A DNA stretch of 64,000 nucleotides, taken from Actinomadura xylanilytica (GTDB taxonomy: Bacteria; Actinomycetota; Actinomycetes; Streptosporangiales; Streptosporangiaceae). The stretch lies in NCBI RefSeq assembly GCF_030283145.1, contig NZ_JASNWE010000003.1, positions 1 through 64,000 on the forward strand, given 5' to 3'. Below are positions 33,312 to 41,930 of this stretch, one piece after another. The first letter of the stretch is position 1. The number at the start of each line of letters is the position of its first letter. The notes beneath the pieces were generated by a model. The model saw nothing but the letters and a program-made list of their open reading frames with translations, was not told where the DNA came from and did not search any database. A program made the position numbers and the translations under genes.

Positions 33312-33345
33312 GACCGGCGGCCGGGCCATCGCCCGGCCGCCGGTC
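33312..33345 (+). terminator. Strong hairpin terminator after the lectin-like gene
   Basis: A perfect 15-bp stem, GACCGGCGGCCGGGC (33312-33326) with GCCCGGCCGCCGGTC (33331-33345), and a 4-base loop CATC, 61 bases past the stop codon. One of the most stable hairpins in the window. Confidence 0.82.
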
Positions 33346-33638
33346 AGTCGCTCGGTGAGCCGAAGCCGCCGGCGGCCTGCGACAGCTCGCCGGCGGGCAG
33401 CAGGAGGACCTGGACGACCAGCGTCAGGCCCCCGGTCGTCCAGGTCCGCCGGAGCCGGCCAGGGCCGGACCCCCGCACCGAGCGGCCCGGCCGGGTGGCC
33501 GTCCTGCGCGCGGGGACGTCCTGTGGATCCCGACCGGCTGGCGGCATTCGGGGAGCAGCGGGAACGAGCCGAGCCTGCACGTGACGTTCGCCGCCTGGAC
33601 CACCCGGCTCGTTGACCTAGGGCACGCCATGGTCTCGG
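33346..33638. other. No supported gene; perfect 11-bp inverted repeat inside
   Basis: Frames on both strands are Arg/Pro-rich shadows. CCTGGACGACC (33409-33419) and GGTCGTCCAGG (33434-33444) form a perfect inverted repeat over 14 bases. A minus-strand segment GLTLVVQVLLLPAGELSQAAGGFGSPSD looks vaguely protein-like and may be a gene tail left after a deletion, but I cannot name it. Confidence 0.4.
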
Positions 33639-34004
33639 TCAGGGGCGGATCATCTCCGCCAGTACGGCGGCCTGGCTGATGGCGACGTCCTTGGTGGCGG
33701 TGAGCAGGGTCACCGGACGGTCGCGGGCCAGGTCCCGCAGGTGGGTCAGGGCTTCCGCGCGTTCGGCGTCCCGCAGTTCGGACCGGTAGCGGCGACTGAA
33801 CTCGGCGAACCGCTCCGGGTCGTGGGCGTACCACTTGCGCAGTTCCGTGGACGGGGCGACCTGCTTGCACCACTCGTCCAGGTGGGCCTTCTCCTTGCTG
33901 AGCCCACGGGGCCACACCCGGTCCACCAGGACCCGGACGCCGTCCGCACCCGCCGGTTCGTCGTAGACGCGGCCCAGCCTGACCTCCGCCTTCTCGGTCG
34001 CCAT
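33639..34004 (-). CDS. DUF488 family protein
   Basis: A 121-residue cytoplasmic protein of DUF488 (YeaO-like). Family features: VRLGRVYDEPAGADGVRVLVDRVWPRGLSKEKAHLDEWCKQVAPSTELRKWY (VLVDRLWPRGxxK core), HDPERFAEFSRRYRSEL and RPVTLLTATKDVAISQAAVLAEMI. The biochemical role of the family is not established. The ATG at 34004 has GGAGG about 8 bases upstream. It stands alone, transcribed leftward. Confidence 0.9.
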   Translation of the reverse strand: MATEKAEVRLGRVYDEPAGADGVRVLVDRVWPRGLSKEKAHLDEWCKQVAPSTELRKWYAHDPERFAEFSRRYRSELRDAERAEALTHLRDLARDRPVTLLTATKDVAISQAAVLAEMIRP

Positions 34005-34105
34005 GACGCCCCCTCCTTCGTCCGGTGTCCCTGATTCATGCCCTTCCGGACGGTCATCCACAACCCGACCCCGCCCCGGATGCCACGACCGGGAGAAGGA
34101 CTGGC

Positions 34106-34306
34106 ATGGACGAGCCCACGCACCTGATCGAGTACGAGACCATGCCGCGGTCCGGGCTGGTCGAGCGGATCCCCGATCCCGAGCGGGCGTCCCCGCGTGC
34201 TCAGCCGGGATGGCGACCTCCAGGTCGGCGCACGGCAGCCCGCCGTCCACTCCCCGCCGGACCGGAAGGGATCTCCATTCACGAAAGAATTATATCAATT
34301 CGATGA
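34106..34306 (+). CDS. Possible small hypothetical protein
   Basis: A 66-residue frame starting after GGGAGAAGGA, a plausible ribosome binding site. It begins DEPTHLIEYETMPRSGLVERIPDPERA and then becomes Arg/Pro-rich and ends in an AT-rich stretch (SIHERIISIR). It is divergent from DUF488. The start of a real gene cut short by a junction near 34200-34270 would explain the change in composition. Confidence 0.25.
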   Translation: MDEPTHLIEYETMPRSGLVERIPDPERASPRAQPGWRPPGRRTAARRPLPAGPEGISIHERIISIR

Positions 34307-34414
34307 ATTCTTTCGGCAGCGGGGCGCACTCGGACAAGCCCCGTCCCCGCACCGTCCAAGTAATCAAAGATATGGACGATATGGCGTGCTCCATGGTTAA
34401 AATCGAGCACGCAC

Positions 34415-34488
34415 GCCCCCTTGGCCCAAATGGCAGAGGCAGTCCCCTTAAAAGGGACCAGTTGTCGGTTCGAATCCGACCGGGGGCA
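34415..34488 (+). tRNA. Atypical tRNA, anticodon UAA, short variable loop
   Basis: A 74-base cloverleaf. Acceptor GCCCCC(T) pairs with (C)GGGGGC, six pairs plus a T7-C66 mismatch. The D arm TGGCCCAAATGGCAGAGGC resembles tRNA-Leu D arms (three pairs, A14, G18-G19). The anticodon stem GTCCC/GGGAC (34442-34446 and 34454-34458) closes loop CTTAAAA, giving anticodon TAA at 34449-34451, which reads UUA. The T arm GTCGG-TTCGAAT-CCGAC is perfect. The variable region is only CAGTT, whereas genuine tRNA-Leu, including bldA, has a long variable arm. No 3' CCA is encoded. It may be a mobile-element tRNA or a decayed gene. Confidence 0.75.
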
Positions 34489-34555
34489 CTGCTCCCCCGT
34501 CCTCGGTGCGAGGGCGGGGCACGCGCGAGATCCCGCCGCGGGACGCCGCGGAGCA

Positions 34556-34906
34556 CTAGTGGCCGGACCATGCGGGATCGCGCCTCTCCGCGAAGGCCCA
34601 CGGCCCCTCGACCGCGTCACTGCTGAGCTTGCGGTGTCCCTCCCGGGTGCAGCGGGACGAGGACGCCGCCGGCGGCAAGGCCAGGGCTCGCGGCGCCGGG
34701 CGCAGCATCGCGTCGATGGGACGCGAACGGGCGCGCGGAGAGCGCGGCACGCCCCGGAGGAAAGTGCCCTGGTCGATCTCGTGGCTCTCAATGGCCGCCT
34801 GGGGCCGGGCGCGTTCGGCCGCGAGCCGGTCCGTCCCGGCGCGGTCCTCGTCGGCGACCGGCTCGGCAATGACATTCGACCTGAGGGGCGGCGGCTCATC
34901 GGCCAT
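34556..34906 (-). CDS. Doubtful hypothetical protein
   Basis: A 116-residue frame starting MADEPPPLRSNVIAEPVADED, with GGGAGG 10 bases upstream of the ATG and an ATATAT element further up. The first 50 residues are acidic and protein-like (RAGTDRLAAERARPQAAIESHEIDQGTFL); the remainder is Arg/Pro/Ser-rich. No family recognised. It could be a truncated gene. Confidence 0.25.
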   Translation of the reverse strand: MADEPPPLRSNVIAEPVADEDRAGTDRLAAERARPQAAIESHEIDQGTFLRGVPRSPRARSRPIDAMLRPAPRALALPPAASSSRCTREGHRKLSSDAVEGPWAFAERRDPAWSGH

Positions 34907-35035
34907 CTGCGAACTGCCTCCCGGGAGGATATATAGAGGGACGGCCTCGAAATCCGCCATGCCGGGGCGGGCCCGCCCGCGGGGTGCGCGACGATGGGCA
35001 AACGGACGATACTCCGAGTGTCCTGCCCACGGCTC

Positions 35036-35070
35036 GGTGTTCAACTGTGCATGGGCGGCAGTTGAACACC
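35036..35070. repeat. Perfect 12-bp inverted repeat
   Basis: GGTGTTCAACTG (35036-35047) and CAGTTGAACACC (35059-35070) are exact inverted copies separated by 11 bases. It is relatively AT-rich for a terminator and lies 249 bases beyond the end of the SARP gene, so a protein-binding site or a small mobile-element end are alternatives. Confidence 0.75.
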
Positions 35071-35318
35071 GGTGGCCGGACGGCCTCCGCACCGGTATTG
35101 GAGCAAGGTGCCGTGCCCATCACCAGAACGCCTGACCGGACCGGACGGATCCCCGCGCCGGGCGAGCCCGCCCGGCGCCCATACCGTGTTCCCGAAGGGA
35201 AATGACCGGCGTTTCATGCCTTTCTTCGAGACCGAACAGGGACAGAGGGGAGCACGGGGCGACGTCCATGGAGACGTGAACAAACATCCCTGGGGCACGC
35301 CGAACCACGCCGCGCCGT

Positions 35319-38300
35319 TCAGGCGGTGATGCCCCCTCGCTCGAGGCGGTCCTCGACGCAGGACGCACCGGCATGGTCGGAGATCCGGTCGAACAGCTCG
35401 CGGGCTTCCGCCCTGGTGGTCCGGGCCGCCTCGCGGTCGGCGGCGGCGGCGTGGGCGTCACCGAGAGTGCGCAGCGTCCGTGCCAGATGGGGGACCCAGC
35501 CGCGAGTGCGCCAGGTCTGCGCCGAGCATTCGAGGCACATGATGGCCGCCCGCACGTCCCCTTCGATCAGGTTCAGCTCTCCGAGCACGCCGAGCGCGTC
35601 GGCGAGGTAGTGGGAGAAGTTGCCCGCCTGGCTGTGGGCCAGCGTGAGCTCGAGGGTCGGCCTGGCCCGGTCGTCCCCCGTGGCGACGAACAGCTTGGCG
35701 AGGTGGAGCAGCGAGAACGTCTCCAGGTAGCGGTCGTCCAGGTCCCGCGCCATCACCACGGACTCGTCCAGCAGCTTCTTGCCGCCCGCGCCGTCACCGC
35801 ACATGGCCCGCGCCGCGCCGAGGGACTGCACGACCGTCGTGACGAAACGGGGGTTGCCGAGCCGGTGCGCGACCAGCAGCGCGCGCTCAAGGCACGCGAC
35901 GGCGCGCTGCGGTTCGTCCTCCCCGTGCACGATGGCCATGACGTGATGGGCCCGCGCCTGCCCGGCGAGATAGCCCGCCTCGTGCGCGAGGCGCAGAGCG
36001 CGCCGCGCCAAGGTGAGTGCTTCGCACCTGTCTCCTTCGGCCACCCGGCCCCAGACCATCGCCACCATCGCGTCGACCATCCCGGCTTGGTCGCCGAGCT
36101 CGGTGAACAGGCCGAGGAGCCGGGCGGCCGACCTGCGCAGCCGGGCCATCGCCGGTCCGGGGCCGGATTCGGGCCCGGCGGGGGACGTCCAGGCGGTGAC
36201 TTCGAGCAGTCCGCGCAGCAGCACCGCCTCACCCCGCTTGTCGCCCGTCTCCTGGCACAGCGTCAGCACCCGTTCGTGCATATGGCGCCAGTCGTCGTAG
36301 ATCCCGCGGGCATCGCAGAACCTCTCCATGGAGGCCGCCAGGTCCCAGGCGAACTCGGTGAGCCGCAGCTCGCAGGCGTGCGCGACCTCGGACACCAGCG
36401 CCGCCCGCTCGGCGGTGAACCAGCGCACCGGGTCCGCCAGCAACCGCGCGGTGGCGGCGGCCGGCAGCGGCCACCGCGGGGCGGAGCCGTGCATGGCCGC
36501 GTAGCAGGGCCCGGATATGCGCTCCGCGGCCTGCTCGGCCAGCGCCAGCCATCCCCCGAGAGCGCGGTGCAGCGCGGACGCCCGCTGCGCCGCCGGCTCC
36601 TCGCTCTCGGCGCGCTCCCGCGCGTACAGCCAGAGCAGGTCGTGGACCTTGTACCGCAGCTGGCCCGTCTCGTCCTCGCCGGCGACGCCGACGAGGTGAG
36701 CGTCGATCAGCAGCTCGAGATGATGCTGCGCCTCGGGGACGGACACGTCCAGCAGCGCGGCGACCGCCCAGGACGCGAGGTCGGGCGCGTTCAGCAGCCC
36801 GATCAGCCGGAACGCGCGCTGGGTCTCCGCGGGGAGCAGCCGGTAGCTCATCTCGAATCCGGCCCGCACCTCCAGGTCGCCGGCCACGAGTTCGTCGAGG
36901 CGGCGCCGCTCCTCGCCGAGCACATCGGCCAGGTGCGACAGCGTCCAATGCCGGCGGCCCAGGAGCCGGGCCGCCGCGATGCGCACCGCCAGCGGCACGT
37001 TGCCGCACAGCCGCGCGATCTCGACCGCGACGTCCGCCTGGCCCGCGACGCGGTCCGCGCCGACGATGTTGGTGATCAGATCCACCGCCTGGGCGGAGGG
37101 CAGCACGTCGAGGTTCAGCAGCTTCGCCCCCTCCAGGCCGATGAGACGGTTGCGGCTGGTGATGAGCACGGCCGCGTCCGGCGTACCGGGCAGCAGCGGC
37201 CGTACCTGGTCCTCCCCGGCGACGTTGTCGAGCACGACGAGCGTCCTGCGCCCGGCCAGGCGGCTCCGGTACAGCGCCATGCGCTCGTCCAGGGACGACG
37301 GAATGTCGGCGCCGGCCGTGCCGAGGGTGCGCAGGAACCTGCCGAGCACCTCCCCCGGCTCGGCCGGGGTCACCGAGTCGCCGTGCAGGTCCACGTACAG
37401 CTGGCCCCCGGGAAAGGAGTCCGCGACCTTGTGGGCGACGTGCACGGCGAGCGTGGTCTTGCCCAGCCCGCCCATCCCCGCGACGGTGGCGACGGCCACC
37501 GTCCGATGGCGCGAGGCGCCCGCCCCCCCGCTGAGGACCCCGGCTAGCTCCGCCACCTCCACGGCCCGGCCGGTGAAGTCGGGGATGTCGGGCGGAAGCT
37601 GGGCGGGCACCGGGGCGGCCTGCGGCTCGGACGCCGCGTCGCCGAAGCCGTCGAGTGGACGGCCCGCGGACAGGACGCGCATGTGCGCGAGCTGCACCTC
37701 CTCGCTCGGCTCGACGCCGAGTTCGGCCAAGAGATGCTTGCTGAGCCGCCGGTACGCCTGAAGCGCCTCGGCGGGCTGTCCGCTCGCCTTCAGCAGGTCG
37801 ATGAGGGCGGCGTGTAGCAGTTCGTCGAAGGGGAGCTCCTCTGCCAGCGCGCCGACCGCGGTGACCGCCTTCTCCGGGGAGCCCGCCTCCAGGGCCGAGG
37901 CGGCCAGGCCCATCGCCGCCTGCCGGATCTCGTCCTCGACGCCGCGCACCAGCACGTCCGACCGGTCGATCCGCGCCAGTCCGGCGAGCAGCGGCCCCTT
38001 GCGCTCCGCGAAGGCGGACGAGAGAAGGCGGGACCGCTGTTCCGGCCCGGGCAGGGCGCGCGCCTCACCGACGAGGCCCAGAAATCGGCCGAGGTCCGAA
38101 GATGCCGCCGGACGGCGCAGCAGATACCCGTCCTCATAGCTGACCGTGAACTGTCCGGTCCTGCCGCCGTCGAGCCGGCCCAGCCATTTCCGCAATCGGG
38201 AGACACCGACGTGGACCGATTCACGGCTCGTCTCCCTGGCCCGGTCGGTCCACACCAGCTCAGCGAGCCGCCTGGTCGGCAACGGCTCCCCGCGCGCCAG

Positions 38301-38417
38301 CAGCAGCACGCCCAATAACCCTTGCAGAACCGGAGAGCGGGGCGGCGCCACCACATTCCCGCCGACGCTGACCGCCAGCCGTCCGAGTACCTGGAACCGC
38401 ACACCCTCTGCGGCCAT
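35319..38417 (-). CDS. SARP/AfsR-type transcriptional activator with NB-ARC and TPR domains
   Basis: A 1032-residue large SARP. Residues about 5-95 form the OmpR-like DNA-binding domain (FQVLGRLAVSVGGNVVAPPRSP, VHVGVSRLRKWLG, EDGYLLRR); 100-250 is the BTAD domain ending LLAELGVEPSEEVQLAHMRVL; about 290-600 is NB-ARC with P-loop GMGGLGKTT, LVVLDNVAGEDQV (Walker B) and VLITSRNRL; the rest is TPR-like helical repeats. Such activators usually switch on antibiotic clusters. Codon 34 (Leu) is TTA at 38318-38316, which makes translation depend on a UUA-reading tRNA. The linked polyketide locus begins 8 kb away and is a candidate target. Confidence 0.93.
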   Translation of the reverse strand: MAAEGVRFQVLGRLAVSVGGNVVAPPRSPVLQGLLGVLLLARGEPLPTRRLAELVWTDRARETSRESVHVGVSRLRKWLGRLDGGRTGQFTVSYEDGYLLRRPAASSDLGRFLGLVGEARALPGPEQRSRLLSSAFAERKGPLLAGLARIDRSDVLVRGVEDEIRQAAMGLAASALEAGSPEKAVTAVGALAEELPFDELLHAALIDLLKASGQPAEALQAYRRLSKHLLAELGVEPSEEVQLAHMRVLSAGRPLDGFGDAASEPQAAPVPAQLPPDIPDFTGRAVEVAELAGVLSGGAGASRHRTVAVATVAGMGGLGKTTLAVHVAHKVADSFPGGQLYVDLHGDSVTPAEPGEVLGRFLRTLGTAGADIPSSLDERMALYRSRLAGRRTLVVLDNVAGEDQVRPLLPGTPDAAVLITSRNRLIGLEGAKLLNLDVLPSAQAVDLITNIVGADRVAGQADVAVEIARLCGNVPLAVRIAAARLLGRRHWTLSHLADVLGEERRRLDELVAGDLEVRAGFEMSYRLLPAETQRAFRLIGLLNAPDLASWAVAALLDVSVPEAQHHLELLIDAHLVGVAGEDETGQLRYKVHDLLWLYARERAESEEPAAQRASALHRALGGWLALAEQAAERISGPCYAAMHGSAPRWPLPAAATARLLADPVRWFTAERAALVSEVAHACELRLTEFAWDLAASMERFCDARGIYDDWRHMHERVLTLCQETGDKRGEAVLLRGLLEVTAWTSPAGPESGPGPAMARLRRSAARLLGLFTELGDQAGMVDAMVAMVWGRVAEGDRCEALTLARRALRLAHEAGYLAGQARAHHVMAIVHGEDEPQRAVACLERALLVAHRLGNPRFVTTVVQSLGAARAMCGDGAGGKKLLDESVVMARDLDDRYLETFSLLHLAKLFVATGDDRARPTLELTLAHSQAGNFSHYLADALGVLGELNLIEGDVRAAIMCLECSAQTWRTRGWVPHLARTLRTLGDAHAAAADREAARTTRAEARELFDRISDHAGASCVEDRLERGGITA

Positions 38418-38451
38418 GGTCTCGCCACCCCCCGCCGAACGATAACCAGAA

Positions 38452-38489
38452 GCCGCTCGGAGCGGCCCATATCAGGCAACTGACCTGAT
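38452..38489. promoter_or_regulatory. Palindromes in the SARP promoter/leader
   Basis: Two adjacent symmetric elements lie 35-72 bases upstream of the SARP ATG: GCCGCTC-G-GAGCGGC (38452-38466) and ATCAGG-N7-CCTGAT (38471-38489). The second, AT-richer one is a plausible operator, while the first could form a leader hairpin. Which protein binds is unknown. Confidence 0.45.
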
Positions 38490-40159
38490 CAGCTGCGTGT
38501 GCGCTTTCCGCCCGGCACAGCCGTGACCGAACCTAAAGAGAACGGAAGGGATCGAGCGCCGGACACGGCGGTCCATGGCACGACGACCGGAGCGGACACC
38601 CACGCACCGCGGCCCGCCCTGCTCTTCGTCCCGGGGTCTCGACCCTGATCACCGTCTCCAGGCAGGAGCCGAGTGACCGGCGCCCGGTCTGCGGCACGGG
38701 GTCCTCCACGCATAACGTCGCATGCATACCGACCGCGCCGCCACGGCTCACCAGCGGGCGATGCCGCCCCGCGAACCGCCGAACAGCACGGCCCGCCACG
38801 GCGCCTGCCATGAGCACCGCTATATGTCGAAGGTGTCTTGGCGGGGGACGCCCTCACAGAAAGGGGATTCTCCATTGCGAGTCCACGGTTCCCGTACCCT
38901 CGGCAACTCTGAATGATCTTCGAAACCCGAAGGTAGCACAGCCTTCTAGGATTCATCATCCCTTTGCCTACAAGATTCGCGAAGGCAATAAAACTAAGAC
39001 GTACCCATCTCCGTCTTGCAAGTAGTCTTAAATCGCCCACACCATGACAAATTAGCATCCTCTCGATGGAGATCACAACAAGACGTGCCGGTGGTGCGAC
39101 AGTTGGTGATGCCCGACGCGCCGCCGCAGCCACCAGGTTTCCGCCAAACCTGACGCACTCTGACACCAGAAATGTTCACCAGGTAATGGTCCGGTCACTG
39201 CGAGTTGGCCGCGAACTCCCGGGACCCAAAATGGACCACCACCGCACACCGTTGCGAAGCACTGATCCGGACCCTTCGCCACCAAGCGGCAAAGACCGAG
39301 AGAGGCGCCCAGAACTGCCCCCTCCACACAGCACCCCAGATCCCGCACCGACCGGCGGAAGGTGAGCCGAGAGGGCACGTCCTGTCGCCGCCCCGTCATC
39401 ACAGCGGCGCCCGCGCACGGTCCGAGCAGCTCAGCGATGACCGGTGGGGCCGAACATCGGTCACCCTCAGCACTGAGCCAATTGGTACCCAAATGTGCCT
39501 GATCGGATGTCAACCACAGGGGCCTGCAAAGCGTCGATCTCCATCGCCGAGCATCTCTCGTCCGCGCCCACGGGCTCCTCATCCGGGGCGACCAGCAAAA
39601 GGCCACCCCCACCGCAGCACCCCACCAAGCTCACGCGCATATTCACTGCACGTCCATGGCTTTACGGCACCGGCGGCTGCCCCAGGCGCCCCCGTCCGCC
39701 GGGGGCAGCGTGTTCTTGGGCGCGATTGAGGGCGTGCCAGCCCGAGAGCCGGGCGGGCTTGCCATTCTTGCAATGGAGCACCCCAGCAGGCGGTGCCCGT
39801 GGTCCAGGACGGCCGTCACACCGAGGCTCTGCATCCATCCAGGAGATGACACGGGTTCTGCGACACCCCGTCCTGCGAGAACGGAGGCCCGCCGGGCGCT
39901 CACCACAGATCTCGTGTCCGACCGCTTTGAGACGCGTGCACCATCTGCTCGCGCCCGGACGATCACGATTCGCCTCGCCCACACACAGGGGCGACCAAGT
40001 GTGACCGCCGCCACATACACCAGCCCCGCTCCGACGTACTCTCACCGTGATGAAGTCAACACGGACTGTAATCACTCTCGAGGGTCGGCCGAACGAGACC
40101 CCGCCGGCGCTCGCGGTCGCGGGCGTCGAGGAGTGAACGTGTCAGAGAAGGGTTGTGCA
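38490..40159. other. 1.7-kb gene-poor, partly AT-rich accessory stretch
   Basis: No frame here has a recognisable domain or a good start. Base composition changes abruptly: about 38900-39065 is markedly AT-rich (for example TTCGCGAAGGCAATAAAACT) compared with its GC-rich flanks. Frames of 100-180 residues on both strands (39073-39612 minus, 39205-39729 plus, 39643-40075 minus) are Cys/His/Pro/Arg-rich and mutually overlapping. I read it as imported or decayed DNA, possibly a mobile-element scar, without identifiable transposase motifs. The last 100 bases should hold the promoter of the next gene. Confidence 0.45.
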
Positions 40160-40603
40160 ATGACCACCACCAACCATCACCGTGCGCCAATCGCGCGTGC
40201 CGCGGTCCTGGCGGCGAGCGCCGTCATCGGTGCCACCACGATGACCGCCATCCCCGGAATCGGCTGGAACGCCGCCGCCGCGAGCTCCGACTCCGCGGCA
40301 GCACAGCACCCGACCACGGCCAAGGCCGCCCCCTGCTGGGCCAGCGGCGGCCGCTGGTGGTGCAACAACCGTCCCGGCGCGGCGGTGTGGGCCGGGAAGG
40401 GCCATACCATCGTCGGCAAGCTGAACACCGGGAGGAACTGGTTCAGCTACCGGTGCGAGGGCGGCCGCAACAACAACGGACCGCACCCGACCCGGTGGGC
40501 CTTCACCAAGGCCGACAACGGCCGCTGGGGATGGGTGAAAGACGGCGACATCCTCAACGAAACCAACTCCCTGCCCAACCACGGGCGCTGCCGCTGGGAG
40601 TGA
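40160..40603 (+). CDS. Secreted SH3-like small protein
   Basis: A 147-residue exported protein. The signal peptide covers about residues 1-40 (RAAVLAASAVIGATTMTAIPGIGWNAAAA). The mature domain (CWASGGRWWCNNRPGAAVWAGKGHTIVGKLNTGRNWFSYRCEGG, then RWGWVKDGDILNETN and GRCRWE) has the G-K-L-x-x-G and WGWV-x-DGDIL pattern of bacterial SH3 domains with four Cys. It could bind cell wall or act as a small inhibitor. The ATG at 40160 follows GAGAAGGGTTG. Confidence 0.6.
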   Translation: MTTTNHHRAPIARAAVLAASAVIGATTMTAIPGIGWNAAAASSDSAAAQHPTTAKAAPCWASGGRWWCNNRPGAAVWAGKGHTIVGKLNTGRNWFSYRCEGGRNNNGPHPTRWAFTKADNGRWGWVKDGDILNETNSLPNHGRCRWE

Positions 40604-41039
40604 GGTCCCGCCGGACGCCGGGTAGTTTCCTCACCCGCCGTCGAGGCGGACCTCACGGGCTGATGGTGGATGCGCTCGTCCCCGCACAGATATCGGGACC
40701 TGGACGGTGCTGTCGAGTCGCCCGTCCTGGTCGGGCGGGCGCTCGAAACCGATTGTGGTCGGTCCGGCCGTGCGCCGCCCGCGGCCGGACCGACCATGGA
40801 TCCCCACCAACGGCACGCTTCTTTGTTGCCGTTGCCTGTCGCACTCCGGGGTGGGCAGCAGGTGCAATGAACGGGCATCCCCACCCCCATCGCGGACGAG
40901 ACCAGGGCGCCATTCACTTCTGGGCCCCTTCGGCAAGTTGATCAATTAGAGCACCCCCACAATGACCCGCACACCGGACAAATGACATCATGCTCGCGAT
41001 CTTGAAATGGCCGCACCCCAAAGGACCATGGCCATCTTC
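40604..41039. other. Intergenic, no gene seen
   Basis: Overlapping frames on both strands lack start signals and protein-like composition. GC content falls steadily toward 40950-41040, marking the left side of a lower-GC segment that carries the next two genes. Confidence 0.45.
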
Positions 41040-41067
41040 TTGACACGAAGATGCAATCACGTATTCT
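41040..41067 (+). promoter_or_regulatory. Sigma-70-type promoter
   Basis: TTGACA (41040-41045) and TATTCT (41062-41067) separated by 16 bases, 52 bases before the next gene's start. Near-consensus promoters of this kind are uncommon in the window. Confidence 0.65.
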
Positions 41068-41118
41068 CCTCATATCAAGTCGAGTCAATCAATTGATCAC
41101 CTTCAGGGGATGAATCAC

Positions 41119-41895
41119 ATGACTGCGATCAATGCACTTGCCCCCACCGCCGACGAACTCGATCTAGAACAAGGACGCCTGTTCGAGAAGCTGCCCGGAC
41201 GCTCCGACACGTCGATCGCACGATTCTGCGATGAGCTGCACAAACTGCCGAGATCCTCATACGCAGAAGCCCTGCTGGGAATGGGTCATCTCTACGAGGC
41301 CTTCGACCTGATGTTCGCGATCATTGCTTCCAGCGTCCAGGCCACTCATGACGTCTCCCCGTACGACGCGCGCTACGTCACGATGCAGAACGTCCTACAG
41401 CCATTCGCTTCAGAGTACGGAATAGAACCCGGACGGCCATTGCAGAACACGCATCGCAAACTCTACGCAGAGTTCTACGAGTCCGCCACCGGAGAGCCCT
41501 GGCCCGCTCTGTATCCGGCACATTCTTCAAGTAAATGGCTGGCGTGCGGTCGCCACTGGACCAAGGTCATGGTCGAGCGTCTCCAAGGAGATGATCTCGA
41601 CCTCTGCCAGCGAGCGAAGTACAACCTCGGCTATCACTGGGCAGTTGAAGCACTCTCGGTGGGAGAATTCGACCATCTGACTGCGGCCTGGCAATCACTC
41701 GGCTTCCATGCACCCTATATGGACGCGCACTGCGAGGTCGAGGAAGAGCATGCCGGATGCGCGATCGGAGCGGTGGTCGCGTTCTCCTCCGTCGAGGATC
41801 CCTTGGTGGTCAAGGGCGCCCGAGACCACGAGAGCGACCTGGCAGGATTTTACGACCAGTGCACAGAATTGATTTCCGGCACACCGTCGATCTAG
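41119..41895 (+). CDS. Haem-oxygenase-fold (TenA/CADD-like) putative diiron protein
   Basis: A 258-residue all-helical protein. Near residues 204-211 it has HCEVEEEH followed by AGCAIGAV, which resembles the metal-binding helix (H...E/D..EH) of haem-oxygenase-like diiron oxidases/oxygenases; MGHLYEAFDLMFAII and NLGYHWAVEAL could supply the other helices. Members do oxidative C-C or C-N cleavage in specialised metabolism. I assign the fold with moderate confidence and no substrate. The ATG at 41119 is preferred over one at 41110, since AGGGG is too close to the latter. The following exporter gene is 35 bases away. Confidence 0.5.
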   Translation: MTAINALAPTADELDLEQGRLFEKLPGRSDTSIARFCDELHKLPRSSYAEALLGMGHLYEAFDLMFAIIASSVQATHDVSPYDARYVTMQNVLQPFASEYGIEPGRPLQNTHRKLYAEFYESATGEPWPALYPAHSSSKWLACGRHWTKVMVERLQGDDLDLCQRAKYNLGYHWAVEALSVGEFDHLTAAWQSLGFHAPYMDAHCEVEEEHAGCAIGAVVAFSSVEDPLVVKGARDHESDLAGFYDQCTELISGTPSI

Positions 41896-41930
41896 TTTCT
41901 CACCGAGTGGTGGACCATCGGGGACAACGC

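Larger units (their letters stand above)
34489..35318. other. Gene-poor stretch between the tRNA and the SARP gene
   Basis: Apart from one weak minus-strand frame (34556-34906) and a perfect 12-bp inverted repeat at 35036-35070, nothing is supported. An AT-rich spot (ATATATAG near 34928-34936) could be a promoter for the weak frame. Long frames on both strands over 34600-35135 mirror each other as expected for GC-rich shadows. Confidence 0.4.

Noticed and set aside
34290..34601. Minus-strand frame with RTDNWSLLRGLPLPFG
   Set aside because: It is the antisense translation of the tRNA at 34415-34488, a well-known false ORF type.
39073..39729. Overlapping frames of 175-180 residues on both strands
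   Set aside because: No recognisable domain, odd Cys/Trp/His or Pro/Arg composition, and no start signals; not listed as genes.
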